From positions 5,784,001-5,848,000 of the forward strand of contig NZ_LT838813.1 in NCBI RefSeq assembly GCF_900176595.1: a stretch of DNA of 64,000 nt, read 5' to 3'. Source of the DNA: Aquiflexum balticum DSM 16537 (GTDB taxonomy: Bacteria > Bacteroidota > Bacteroidia > Cytophagales > Cyclobacteriaceae). This document shows positions 48,708 to 57,601 of the stretch, piece by piece. The notes under the pieces were generated by a model that was given only the letters and a program-made list of their open reading frames with translations, searched no databases and was not told where the DNA came from. The position numbers and the translations under genes were made by a program. Every line of letters starts with the position of its first letter. Within the stretch, counting starts at the first letter, position 1.

Positions 48708-49722
48708 TTAAATATATAGTATAAATTCATTTTTTATAACCATGTTTATCCACATTAACGCACGTGACAAAATTTAACAATTGATGTCTTTGATTTGCTC
48801 GTGGATTATTGCATTTGTTTCTTGTACTTAAATACAAAACATTGTGACAATATTACAATACATGTATTAATTTCCCAATTAGTCAAGCTGTGAATTTTAT
48901 TTTAAAGAAAGTAAGAAAAAGTCAGGGATTTGCTGTAAAACCTGTAAATCAATCACAAAGCACTACTGGTTCAGCGGTTGAAAATTCTTTGAATACCGCT
49001 GTTTCAGAAGGAGAAGTTCATTGAAAAGCGGGACTATGATGTAATGCAGTAGGGTATCTCTCCATACCTAGTTATTGGCCTTGATTTTCCTTTTAGCAAC
49101 AAAAAAAAAAAGAGATTTTCCTGTCTTGAATTCCAAAAACAGGTTGGACTGACCAGTTACGATACCTCTTTAAAGCTAATTCATAAAGGTCGTGCGATGA
49201 TGGGTAAATGGGATTCTAAATATAAATATTAAAGGATATGATCGAATTTGATAAGTTCTTTGTGTGGTTGGCTACTGAAAAACAAGTGAAAGAGAACATG
49301 AAAAGGGGAAAGGAAAGCCAAGGACAGGCGAATGTTACAGTGGCTGCCGAGTCAGATCCTCTCCACCATATGATCACCTATAAACATTTAAAGAACTACC
49401 TTTTTGAATTCGTATAAAAGCTAAACAGAAGATATTTTATATAATCTTTGTTTGAGCGGTTGGTCATAGCAGCTGTTCATTGTTAAGTGCAAAAAAGCGG
49501 ATACACCCAATAAAAAATAAAATCCCTTAAAACAAAATTGATTGGTATAATTTTCTTTGAAAGAAATTTTTCAAGAAAAAAACTCCTTAGGTTAATTTAA
49601 ATAAATATATTTGACTTTGAAAGAATATTCTTTTTATTAAAATTTTTCTAAACAATTACTAATTTAAGTTTTCGAAAACTTCAATCCTCTTAAATTAAAA
49701 ATTTCCTGAATTTTACTTTACA
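48708..49722. other. Gene-free kilobase holding an IS1595-type relic
   Basis: Apart from the transposase relic described separately, I see only AT-rich sequence. A TAnnTTTG-like tatatttg at 49606-49613 lies 110 bp before the ABC exporter start and could be part of its promoter, although no -33 element is well placed. Confidence 0.5.
48890..49417 (+). pseudogene. IS1595/ISXO2-like transposase relic
   Basis: Reading across frames recovers the family order. A zinc-ribbon-like part (GICCKTCKSITKHYWF) comes first, then RCFRRRSSLKSGTMM. Next is a helix region in another frame (KRFSCLEFQKQVGLTSYDTS followed by LKLIHKGRAMMGKW). The start of the catalytic domain (IEFDKFFVWLATEKQV, GQANVTVAAE) leads to a stop at 49417. 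At least two frameshifts and several stops are present, and the rest of the catalytic domain is missing. It is a dead remnant and shows no recognisable terminal repeats. Confidence 0.7.
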
Positions 49723-51549
49723 ATGAAAAACAAACAAAATTTTATTAATAAATTGTCCGACTTCCTTTTTTATTACTCTTATTTAGGCAATAAGATTTTT
49801 GCATCATTGGGTCTAAGCTTTTTTGTTGGCTTGTTAGATGGTTTAGGTTTGGCGATGTTCATACCTTTGTTACAGTTGGTGGATGGTGGTGACATGTATG
49901 ATGCAAAATCTGGTAGTGCTGGGAATATGGACTTCTTTATCAAAGGTTTGGACTCAATTGGATTATCTTTGAATCTAATTACTGTGCTATTTCTTATTCT
50001 TTTATTTTTTAGTCTAAAAGGATTTTTTAGGTTCTTTCAATCCTACTACAATGTTGTTTTGACAACCACATTCGTTAAGAAAATTCGAACTGAGGCAGTA
50101 GACAGTATTTCAAATTTAAAATACGGGCATTTTATCAGAATGGATTCAGGTAAAATTCAAAATTCAATCAGTGGAGAGATTGACAGGGTCAAAATCTCTT
50201 ATACTAATTATTCCTCTGCCATTCAAGCATTTATGAGTGTAATGGTTTATATATCTTTAGCATTTCTCACTAACCCACAATTTGCCATTCTGGTAGCTAT
50301 CGGGGGTGCACTTTCTAACTTTTTGTATACAAGTCTTTACAAAAAAACCAAGAAAACCTCCAAAGAAATCACCTCAGTAAATCATATTTTTTATGGCTTG
50401 ATGTTAGAACAAGTACATAATTTTAAATATTTAAGAGCAACAGGTCAAATTACTGTTTATGGCCAAAAACTAAAAAAAACCATTATTGATATTGCTGCAG
50501 GATTTAGAAAAATGGGATTTTACAATTCATTATTGATTTCAACAAAGGAACCACTTTCAATTTCAGTTGTTGTAATTGTAATCATTATACAAACTTACTA
50601 TTTTAGTACAGAACTTGGGCCCATTATTTTAAGTCTATTATTTTTCTATCGATCGCTTAATCAAGTAATAGTTTTTCAAAATTACTGGAATGATTTTTTG
50701 AATTATTCCGGTTCACTATCAAGCTACAAGGATTTTATTTGTGAATTAAAAGCAAATGAACTTAATTATTCGGATGGTCTTAAGGTAAACATCATTGAAA
50801 CAATCACACTTAAGGATGTTGAATTTTCTTATGATAATAAATTATTTCTTCAAAATATCAACATTGAGATCAAAAGAAATATGACAGTAGCTTTTGTTGG
50901 ATCAAGTGGAAGCGGAAAGACTACTTTATCAAATATTATCACTGGACTTTTACCAATAGGAAAGGGTGAATTATTAATTAATGGAAATAATTTAAACATT
51001 TCCAATATACAACAATACCAAACAAGAATTGGGTATATCACTCAAGAACCCGTAATATTCAATGATACTTTGTTCAATAACATCACTTTTTGGGCTGAAA
51101 AAACACCTGATAATTTGGCCAGGTTTAAAGAAAGTCTTAGAAAGGCATCCCTACTAGAATATTTTGAAAAACTTGAACAAGGGGAAAATACTCCTTTAGG
51201 CAATAATGGGGTATTGATATCAGGTGGACAAAAGCAAAGAATTGCTATTGCTAGAGAATTGTATAAAAATATTGATCTCCTGGTCTTAGATGAGGCAACA
51301 TCTGCTTTGGATTCATCAACAGAAAAAGAAATCCAGGAATATTTTGAGGAACTAAAAGGAAGGTTTACTTTTATAATAATTGCACATAGATTATCCACCA
51401 TTAAACATGCTGATGTAATCTATCTCCTTAAGGATGGTAAAATTGAGGCAGAGGGTGATTTTTACTCTTTACAGAAAAAATCTACCGAATTCAGAAAAAT
51501 GGTGCTATTGCAGGATTTCGGTTCACTCCAAAAAGAAAAACACTTATAA
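49723..51549 (+). CDS. ABC exporter, fused permease and ATPase (608 aa)
   Basis: The N-terminal half (about 1-330) has the membrane segments of a type I exporter. The C-terminal half has the nucleotide-binding domain: Walker A GSSGSGKTT near residue 393, the Q-loop in GYITQEPVIF, the signature ISGGQKQR near residue 500, Walker B LLVLDEATSALDSS near residue 518 and a switch histidine in IIAHRLS. It should work as a homodimer that moves a lipid-linked or peptide substrate outward. Because no Wzx/MATE-type flippase is visible in the window, it is a candidate PglK-like flippase for the lipid-linked repeat; this is inference. Gene spacing suggests its own transcript. Confidence 0.9.
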   Translation: MKNKQNFINKLSDFLFYYSYLGNKIFASLGLSFFVGLLDGLGLAMFIPLLQLVDGGDMYDAKSGSAGNMDFFIKGLDSIGLSLNLITVLFLILLFFSLKGFFRFFQSYYNVVLTTTFVKKIRTEAVDSISNLKYGHFIRMDSGKIQNSISGEIDRVKISYTNYSSAIQAFMSVMVYISLAFLTNPQFAILVAIGGALSNFLYTSLYKKTKKTSKEITSVNHIFYGLMLEQVHNFKYLRATGQITVYGQKLKKTIIDIAAGFRKMGFYNSLLISTKEPLSISVVVIVIIIQTYYFSTELGPIILSLLFFYRSLNQVIVFQNYWNDFLNYSGSLSSYKDFICELKANELNYSDGLKVNIIETITLKDVEFSYDNKLFLQNINIEIKRNMTVAFVGSSGSGKTTLSNIITGLLPIGKGELLINGNNLNISNIQQYQTRIGYITQEPVIFNDTLFNNITFWAEKTPDNLARFKESLRKASLLEYFEKLEQGENTPLGNNGVLISGGQKQRIAIARELYKNIDLLVLDEATSALDSSTEKEIQEYFEELKGRFTFIIIAHRLSTIKHADVIYLLKDGKIEAEGDFYSLQKKSTEFRKMVLLQDFGSLQKEKHL

Positions 51550-51927
51550 TTATTCTTTATAATTCGGTTGAAATTTTAAATTTGCTTAACTCACAATTAT
51601 GGAGATAGTTACTTCTTTATGAGTCGGTAGTCAGCATCAGCAAACATTGGACTGAAGTTATTTTACTCTGGTTTTAACCAGATTTTAGATTCATATCCGT
51701 CAGTGACTATTATAAAAAGTAGATGTTTAAAAACAATTAAATTTATCCAACATATAAAATTCATGAGGTAGATTAGTTGATATTGGCTTATTAAATAATA
51801 TGATTAATTTGAAAAACAGTGCCTACATAATTTAAGAATAGGGAGCGAATCAAATAAAATAATTATGGTTTAGCTTGAACAATTTTTATTTAAAATAGAT
51901 TTAAATTACCTTAAAATTAAGAATATA
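51550..51927. other. Spacer with a short inverted repeat
   Basis: This AT-rich gap holds a perfect 7-2-7 inverted repeat (tctggttttaaccaga, 51667-51682) followed by t-rich sequence. It could be a weak terminator for the exporter gene or an operator. Nothing else is recognisable before the ATG at 51928. Confidence 0.4.
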
Positions 51928-52944
51928 ATGAAAATAGGAATTCACTCCAAAACAGGAAATTTCTCCGAAAGGTGGATCAAATATTGTGAAGAAAAAGGAA
52001 TAAAATACAAGATTGTCAATTGCTATGATAATGATATTATTGATCAACTTAGAGATTGTGATGCCCTAATGTGGCATCATTACGAATATTCGAAAATAGA
52101 TTATTTATTTGCAAAACAACTTTTATTCGCAATCCAGGTTAGTGGAAAAAAGGTTTTCCCAAATTTCAATACGAATTGGCACTATGATGACAAAATAGGG
52201 CAAAAATATTTATTTGAATCTATAGACGCACCCTTAGTTCCAACTTATATATTTTACTCTAAGGAAGATGCCTTTAGATGGCTAAATGAAACAAATTTTC
52301 CAAAAGTATTTAAATTAAGAAATGGAGCAGGATCTTGGAATGTAAAAATTGTTAAAAACAGGAAAATAGGTTACCATCTAGTTAATAAAGCTTTTGATAA
52401 AGGTTTTGAACACACCCATCCTCCTCTTGAATTTTTCAAAGAAACCTGGAGAAATTATAAACTAGGTAAAAATCAATTATCACATGTTAAAACTGCATTA
52501 AAAAGATTTATATATATTCCTAAAAGACACCGTAAACCAGTAATCGAAAGAGATTATATTTATTTTCAGGAGTTTATTCCAGATAATTATTTTGACATTA
52601 GAGTAATTGTGATTTATGGAAGGGCCTTCGCAATTAAAAGAATGGTTAGAGAAAATGATTTCAGAGCTTCTGGAAGTGGAGATATCCAATATTCCATTGA
52701 AAATTTTAATGAAGAAACAATTCAATTAGCCTTTTCTACCGCAAAGAAAATTGGCAGTCAATGTGCTGGGTTCGATATTATTTATCAAGATAAGAAACCA
52801 CTCATTGTGGAAGTAAGTTTTGCGTTTACCGCTGAAGTATATGAAAAATGCGAAGGCTATTGGGATGAAAATCTTAATTTTTATAAGGGTCAGTTTAATC
52901 CATATGGATGGATGGTGGATTCAGTTCTCGATGAGAATAGGTAA
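51928..52944 (+). CDS. RimK-like ATP-grasp protein (338 aa)
   Basis: The sequence shows an N-terminal domain with CDALMWHHYEYSK, then KVFKLRNGAGSWNVKIVK near residue 135 as ATP-binding loop, YIYFQEFIPDNYFDIRVIVI near residue 215, and CAGFDIIYQDKKPLIVEVSF near residue 275. That last stretch, with Asp and Glu metal ligands, is typical of RimK/glutathione-synthase-like ATP-grasp ligases. Such enzymes join a carboxylate to an amine. In this cluster the target could be a glycan or lipid-linked precursor carrying an amino acid, but nothing in the sequence proves it. The gene converges with the Wzy-like gene, with 12 bp between the two stop codons. Confidence 0.85.
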   Translation: MKIGIHSKTGNFSERWIKYCEEKGIKYKIVNCYDNDIIDQLRDCDALMWHHYEYSKIDYLFAKQLLFAIQVSGKKVFPNFNTNWHYDDKIGQKYLFESIDAPLVPTYIFYSKEDAFRWLNETNFPKVFKLRNGAGSWNVKIVKNRKIGYHLVNKAFDKGFEHTHPPLEFFKETWRNYKLGKNQLSHVKTALKRFIYIPKRHRKPVIERDYIYFQEFIPDNYFDIRVIVIYGRAFAIKRMVRENDFRASGSGDIQYSIENFNEETIQLAFSTAKKIGSQCAGFDIIYQDKKPLIVEVSFAFTAEVYEKCEGYWDENLNFYKGQFNPYGWMVDSVLDENR

Positions 52945-52956
52945 CTTCTGCATATA

Positions 52957-54204
52957 TCAAACAAGGTTCTTAACTTTAATATTATTTTTTCTCGATAGGG
53001 GCAGATTTAATATACCATATAACATAACTGGAACTAATGCATTTCTCGAGAAACCCAGGTTAAAAAAAACTAAAAAATATACTAAAATGAAAAAAAATTG
53101 AATCCTGTCCTTTTTATTAAAGGTATTTTTCCAAACATTATAAAAGGCTAAAAAAATCATTAAACAATAGCATATTAATCCAAATATGCCCACATTATGT
53201 ACGTAATATAAATATTCTGTATGCAAAGGTCTATTACCAAAAACTTTCTTCCCATAGTTACCTGGACTTTCAAACAGTCCGTATCCAAACCAAGGATCAT
53301 AATCATAATAGACAAAAAGATCCTTATAGACTAGTTCAAATTCCATAAACCTCCCCTCATTTGCTATTTCTCTATCTTTTAAATTCCGTTTTTCAATCCT
53401 TTCTGTCAATTGATCCACAAATCCTATATTTATAGCGACAAGTAAACCGATTGAACCTGCAACAATCCCATAGATCAATAAATCTTTTAATTGCCTAAAA
53501 TTAAATAATTCTACAATTACGGCCAATGTAGCAAATATAGAGAGTGCCATAACTGATCTTCTTAAAGTAAGTAAGACTAAAAAGATACTTATAAAATAGA
53601 TCAAAAGGTACCAAATATTCTTTTCCTTTATTCCTCTTTTAAGAATCAAATAAAATGCCAACGGGAATACACCATAAGTATCGATCTGTAAATTTCCAAA
53701 AGATACTCCAGAAGTAAATCCGTATTCATTTTCTGGGTAGAACCCAAATAATGTCGATAGAAATGTGTTTAAAGAAAATAAAATGAAAATTAGAAAAGCT
53801 GATGTACTTATTTCATTAAAAATTTTTTCCCTTGAATAATACTGATAAATTTCAGGTATCAAAGGGATACAAATAAAAAGCCACATTGCCCCAAGTAATT
53901 CTGCTCTTTTCGCATTGAAGTCATTGACATCTATTAGCAAAAAAAAATAGCTCAATACGAGAATTATCGAGAAAATATTTCTTTTGACAAAAGGGAGATT
54001 GTAAACCACATAATAAACCAAAAGCGAAGCAAAAAGAAGGTCATTAAAGGGACCTGGAAATACCCCCTTTTCTCCTATTGCTTTTGAAGATAAATAGAGA
54101 AAGGGGAAATAAACAATAGACAATGACCCCTTCTTAAAAATTTGGTAAGAAATAAAAAAAGGAATCATTATTTCCAAAAAAAGAAAAAAAGTCTTCATAT
54201 ACAA
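52957..54204 (-). CDS. O-antigen polymerase/ligase-like membrane protein, Wzy type (415 aa)
   Basis: The protein consists of about ten hydrophobic segments with a longer non-membrane loop around residues 260-330 (RIEKRNLKDREIANEGRFME and YDPWFGYGLFESPG). This is the layout of the Wzy_C/O-antigen ligase family, in which the large periplasmic loop contains the catalytic region. HTEYLYYVHNVGIFGLICY near residue 325 matches the usual histidine-containing segment after the loop. It probably polymerises the flipped repeat unit in the periplasm, controlled by the Wzc-like protein encoded just upstream. Sequence identity in this family is low, so the call rests on topology, the loop motif and context. 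Confidence 0.8.
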   Translation of the reverse strand: MYMKTFFLFLEIMIPFFISYQIFKKGSLSIVYFPFLYLSSKAIGEKGVFPGPFNDLLFASLLVYYVVYNLPFVKRNIFSIILVLSYFFLLIDVNDFNAKRAELLGAMWLFICIPLIPEIYQYYSREKIFNEISTSAFLIFILFSLNTFLSTLFGFYPENEYGFTSGVSFGNLQIDTYGVFPLAFYLILKRGIKEKNIWYLLIYFISIFLVLLTLRRSVMALSIFATLAVIVELFNFRQLKDLLIYGIVAGSIGLLVAINIGFVDQLTERIEKRNLKDREIANEGRFMEFELVYKDLFVYYDYDPWFGYGLFESPGNYGKKVFGNRPLHTEYLYYVHNVGIFGLICYCLMIFLAFYNVWKNTFNKKDRIQFFFILVYFLVFFNLGFSRNALVPVMLYGILNLPLSRKNNIKVKNLV

Positions 54205-54335
54205 ATGTCTTTTTTTATCATTGATTCTTTTTTTAGACGTCTCACTAAATCTTTATTTTTGTGTTGACTGGACAAGGATAAATCCAATATTAATATTTAC
54301 TTAAATTAATGAGAAAGCCTTATTAGTGCAGAAAG

Positions 54336-56759
54336 TCACAAAGCTACTTTATTTCTAGTAAACAGATTATTCATGAATGATTTTTTCGCTTTTTCCTCTT
54401 CATAATAGCCATAATTAAAGCCTTTATAGGTTAATTCCTTAGCTGGCACATCATTCAAAATGGCATAGATGTTTTTAATACCCTTTTTAATTTTAATGTC
54501 ATTTAAATCATTTATAAAAGCTTTTTCACTAAAATTATAACGCAAAACGTAAGCTATTAAGTCAACATATTTAATAACTTCAAATGATTGACTTATCAAA
54601 CCTACCGGTGGGGTATCCAATATAATCACCTCGTATACTTTTTTGAGCTCTGAAAGAAAATTAACAAATCTTTGTGAAGATAGTAAATCAGATGGATTAG
54701 GTGGTATGGCACCTGAAGTTATTATATCAAAATTGGGATACTTTGTATTTTGAATAATATCAAAAACAGAGTCTACCTGCTGACTCAAATAATTTGAAAG
54801 ACCTACCTTATTTTTCAATTCAAAATCTTTAAAAGAACTTGGCTTAAACATATCACAGCTGATCAATAGCGTTTTTTTATTGTTCAGAGAATAAATAGAA
54901 GCCAAATTGATGGCAGTAAAAGTTTTACCCTCCCCAGAAAGTGTGGAAGATACAGCCAAAGTCAATTGCCTTTCTACAGGAACAACAAAACTAATATTTG
55001 TCTTCAAAGCTCTAAAAGATTCTGCTAAGGCTGATCTTGGTTCATTAATAACAACAAGAGGAGATTGAGTTTTATTTTGAGGTATTTTTGAAATCAAAGG
55101 CATGTTCAGCATTCCCTCAAGCTCTTTGGCATCTTTAATCCTATCATCTAAAATCACAAAAATTCCAATAATAACAACTGGAATAATTAATCCTAACCCA
55201 AAAAAAAGCATATACACAAATTTTTTTCTTGAAGTTTTAGGAGTGTAACTTGGTATTGCATACTCCACTATTTTATTAGTTGAAAAATTTGAGGCCATTG
55301 ATATGGCAGCTTCAGCCCTTCGCTGCTGTAAAAATGTAAAAATAGTTTCGTTAAGATTTCTACCTCGCTCTAATTTGATTAAATCCTGTTCGGTGGAAGG
55401 CAATCTACTAAACTGGGTTTCCATTTTCCTCATCCTACTTTCCAAATCATTTACCCTAAGTTGGGTGTTATTGGATAAATTTCTTAAGACTTCAGCCAGT
55501 GAACTACTCGTGTCTTGGATTTTTCGTGTTAGTTCTCTAACCCTTGGAGATGCCTCGGTTTGGGTAAATAGCAAACTTGCACGATCATTTTGCAGGGTAA
55601 TAAGACTATTGATTAAAGAATTCAAATTCGGATCTTCAATTCCCAAAGTTGCTGGAGCGATGATTTGGTCATAATTCTCCCGGGCCAAATAACTTTTTAG
55701 GTTTTCAAAATAATCCTTGTTAAACTTTTCTTGCTGAAGCTCAGATTCCAATTCAGTTATTTGACTATAGACTGTATTACTTTCTCTATCTATATCATAA
55801 GTTCTGTTCCCACTTCTAAAAGTCTCTAAATTGGATTCGAAATAGCTCAGAGAATCTGAAACGCCTGAAATCTGACTGTCAATAAATTCAACAGTATTTC
55901 TAGCCATCCTATTTTTCTCCTCCAATTCCATGTCCAGATAAACTTCCATTAGTGCGTTTAAATAATCTGCTCCTTTTTGTGGATGAGTCGAATTAAGAGT
56001 TATTCCAAGAACAGAAGTCTCACCATCAAGTTGAAAAACCTCAATTCCATCTCCAGAATATTTTGAAACCAATGAATTTTTGGTGTTTAAACTAATCAAA
56101 ACCTCTCCTTCATTAATATTTTTAACCAATGATATTTTTAATTTCAAAAAAGGGAGTTCAAAAAATTCACCAAAAGAAAAATCTGAAGAGAATTCTTCTT
56201 CAAAGGCAAGCTCCTCACTCGGTGCGCCAACAATTGATTTCCGGTAAATTTTTTCAGGAAATCTAACTTTAAAATTTTCATTGTCTTCCCATGAAATTTG
56301 AATAAGTCCTCCTGTTAATTGGGCATGTCCCCAATCTACTTGAACATGAATTGGTGAACTTTTATAAAGTTCAGTATTTATAAAAATTCCAGGTTGAAAA
56401 TAATCAACATTAAAATCCAACCGGTCCAAAGTTTTTTCAGCGACTGGCCTAGATTTTAGGAAAACCGCCTCATTTGCTTTTCTTTGATCAATTTTACTTG
56501 AAAATGACTTTGATAAACCAGTCAAATCCAAAATTCCATTAGCTCCAAGATCCTCGTTGATATAGAATTTGCTATTTGCCTGATAAACCGGTGGAGTAGA
56601 TTGATTGACAAAAAAGGCAATTAACAATGATAATATAATGGAAGCAAAAATATATGGCCAATATTTAAAATATTTCAACAAAAATTTTATTGGATCAAAT
56701 ACTTCTATTGAATCTTCAATATTTCCTTTTCTTTCCATATTTTCTTGAATAATATTCAT
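54336..56759 (-). CDS. wzc: Wzc-type tyrosine-protein kinase/polysaccharide copolymerase (807 aa)
   Basis: A Wzz-like N-terminus has a first membrane helix at about residues 33-52, a long coiled-coil periplasmic part and a second helix near 520-540. The C-terminal BY-kinase domain contains Walker A STLSGEGKTF (Gly611, Lys612), Walker A' LLISCDMFKP (Asp636) and Walker B VIILDTPP (711-718). A short tyrosine cluster (Y778, Y783, Y785, Y786) lies near the C-terminus and probably takes up phosphate. The protein should control chain length and export with the Wza-like protein, whose gene lies 11 bp upstream on the same strand. Fusion of the Wzz and kinase parts in one chain follows the Gram-negative arrangement. 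Confidence 0.95.
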   Translation of the reverse strand: MNIIQENMERKGNIEDSIEVFDPIKFLLKYFKYWPYIFASIILSLLIAFFVNQSTPPVYQANSKFYINEDLGANGILDLTGLSKSFSSKIDQRKANEAVFLKSRPVAEKTLDRLDFNVDYFQPGIFINTELYKSSPIHVQVDWGHAQLTGGLIQISWEDNENFKVRFPEKIYRKSIVGAPSEELAFEEEFSSDFSFGEFFELPFLKLKISLVKNINEGEVLISLNTKNSLVSKYSGDGIEVFQLDGETSVLGITLNSTHPQKGADYLNALMEVYLDMELEEKNRMARNTVEFIDSQISGVSDSLSYFESNLETFRSGNRTYDIDRESNTVYSQITELESELQQEKFNKDYFENLKSYLARENYDQIIAPATLGIEDPNLNSLINSLITLQNDRASLLFTQTEASPRVRELTRKIQDTSSSLAEVLRNLSNNTQLRVNDLESRMRKMETQFSRLPSTEQDLIKLERGRNLNETIFTFLQQRRAEAAISMASNFSTNKIVEYAIPSYTPKTSRKKFVYMLFFGLGLIIPVVIIGIFVILDDRIKDAKELEGMLNMPLISKIPQNKTQSPLVVINEPRSALAESFRALKTNISFVVPVERQLTLAVSSTLSGEGKTFTAINLASIYSLNNKKTLLISCDMFKPSSFKDFELKNKVGLSNYLSQQVDSVFDIIQNTKYPNFDIITSGAIPPNPSDLLSSQRFVNFLSELKKVYEVIILDTPPVGLISQSFEVIKYVDLIAYVLRYNFSEKAFINDLNDIKIKKGIKNIYAILNDVPAKELTYKGFNYGYYEEEKAKKSFMNNLFTRNKVAL

Positions 56760-56770
56760 AGTAACTTATT

Positions 56771-57601
56771 TTAATTAGTCGTAGTATAAACCAGCAAAGC
56801 TAGGGTGGCTAGTGAGGTAAGTACTTGAAGAGTTTGCAAGAATGTAACCCCCGTACCTAATTCTCTAACTTTCATAGGTTCCACATAAATCATATCATTG
56901 GGCCTGATAAAATAGAATTCCGAAGCCATAATCTTATTGTCATTTAAATTGACCCTATAAGCTTTGGAGCCTTCCGGATATTGTCTGATTAACATAATAT
57001 TGTCCCTTTTGGCCTGAATGGTCAAATCTCCTGCATGTGCAATGGCTTCAAAAATGGTAACTCGGTTCTGTAGTATAGTATATTTCCCCGGTCTAGTAAA
57101 CTCTCCCAATGCACTATATCTTATTCCTCCCAATCTCACCCGAACAAAATACTCATTATCCCTTACAATTTTTTTCAATTCATTTTCTATGGCAATTTTG
57201 GCATCTTCAGTATTCAGTCCTACCATTTTAACCTTTCCAATAACAGGGAGTTCAACTATACCATCATCATTCAAAGTATATCCTGACAAATAAAATATAT
57301 CCCCTCCATTCATCATTCCTCCACCTCCCATCATCATCCTTCCTTGATTCCCTCCGCTATTTATATCAAACAAGGTATTCAATAGCGGGTCTGATGTAGT
57401 GATATTGATCTCAACAACATCATTATATTGCAATAAATACTCTTCTGTATTTACGGGTACCAATTCACCAATTTGGGTTATTGGATTTTTTTCAGGGATA
57501 TCCTGCATATAAATTACCCTTTTATTGGATATACAGCTACTGAAAATTCCGAGAACAGTAATTATGCTTAAGGCATAAAACAGGTTTTGTTTTTGTATCA
57601 T
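56771..57601 (-). CDS. wza: Wza-type polysaccharide export lipoprotein (276 aa)
   Basis: A signal peptide with a lipobox-like FSSC (Cys23) is followed by LLQYNDVVEINITTSDP (Poly_export domain, about 50-150), an insert rich in Gly and Met (GGNQGRMMMGGGGMMNGG), and an SLBB domain (about 160-235, with ALGEFTRPGKYTI). The C-terminus has a hydrophobic helix (LQVLTSLATLALLVYTT) in the position where Wza inserts in the outer membrane. It should form the outer-membrane channel through which the polymer leaves. It is the first gene of the wza-wzc unit, with 11 bp to wzc. The Gly/Met-rich insert is unusual and not part of the standard family. Confidence 0.93.
   Translation of the reverse strand: MIQKQNLFYALSIITVLGIFSSCISNKRVIYMQDIPEKNPITQIGELVPVNTEEYLLQYNDVVEINITTSDPLLNTLFDINSGGNQGRMMMGGGGMMNGGDIFYLSGYTLNDDGIVELPVIGKVKMVGLNTEDAKIAIENELKKIVRDNEYFVRVRLGGIRYSALGEFTRPGKYTILQNRVTIFEAIAHAGDLTIQAKRDNIMLIRQYPEGSKAYRVNLNDNKIMASEFYFIRPNDMIYVEPMKVRELGTGVTFLQTLQVLTSLATLALLVYTTTN

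Noticed and set aside
49606-49613. tatatttg as promoter of the ABC exporter
   Set aside because: Matches the -7 consensus but lacks a -33 partner; AT-rich DNA yields such matches by chance.
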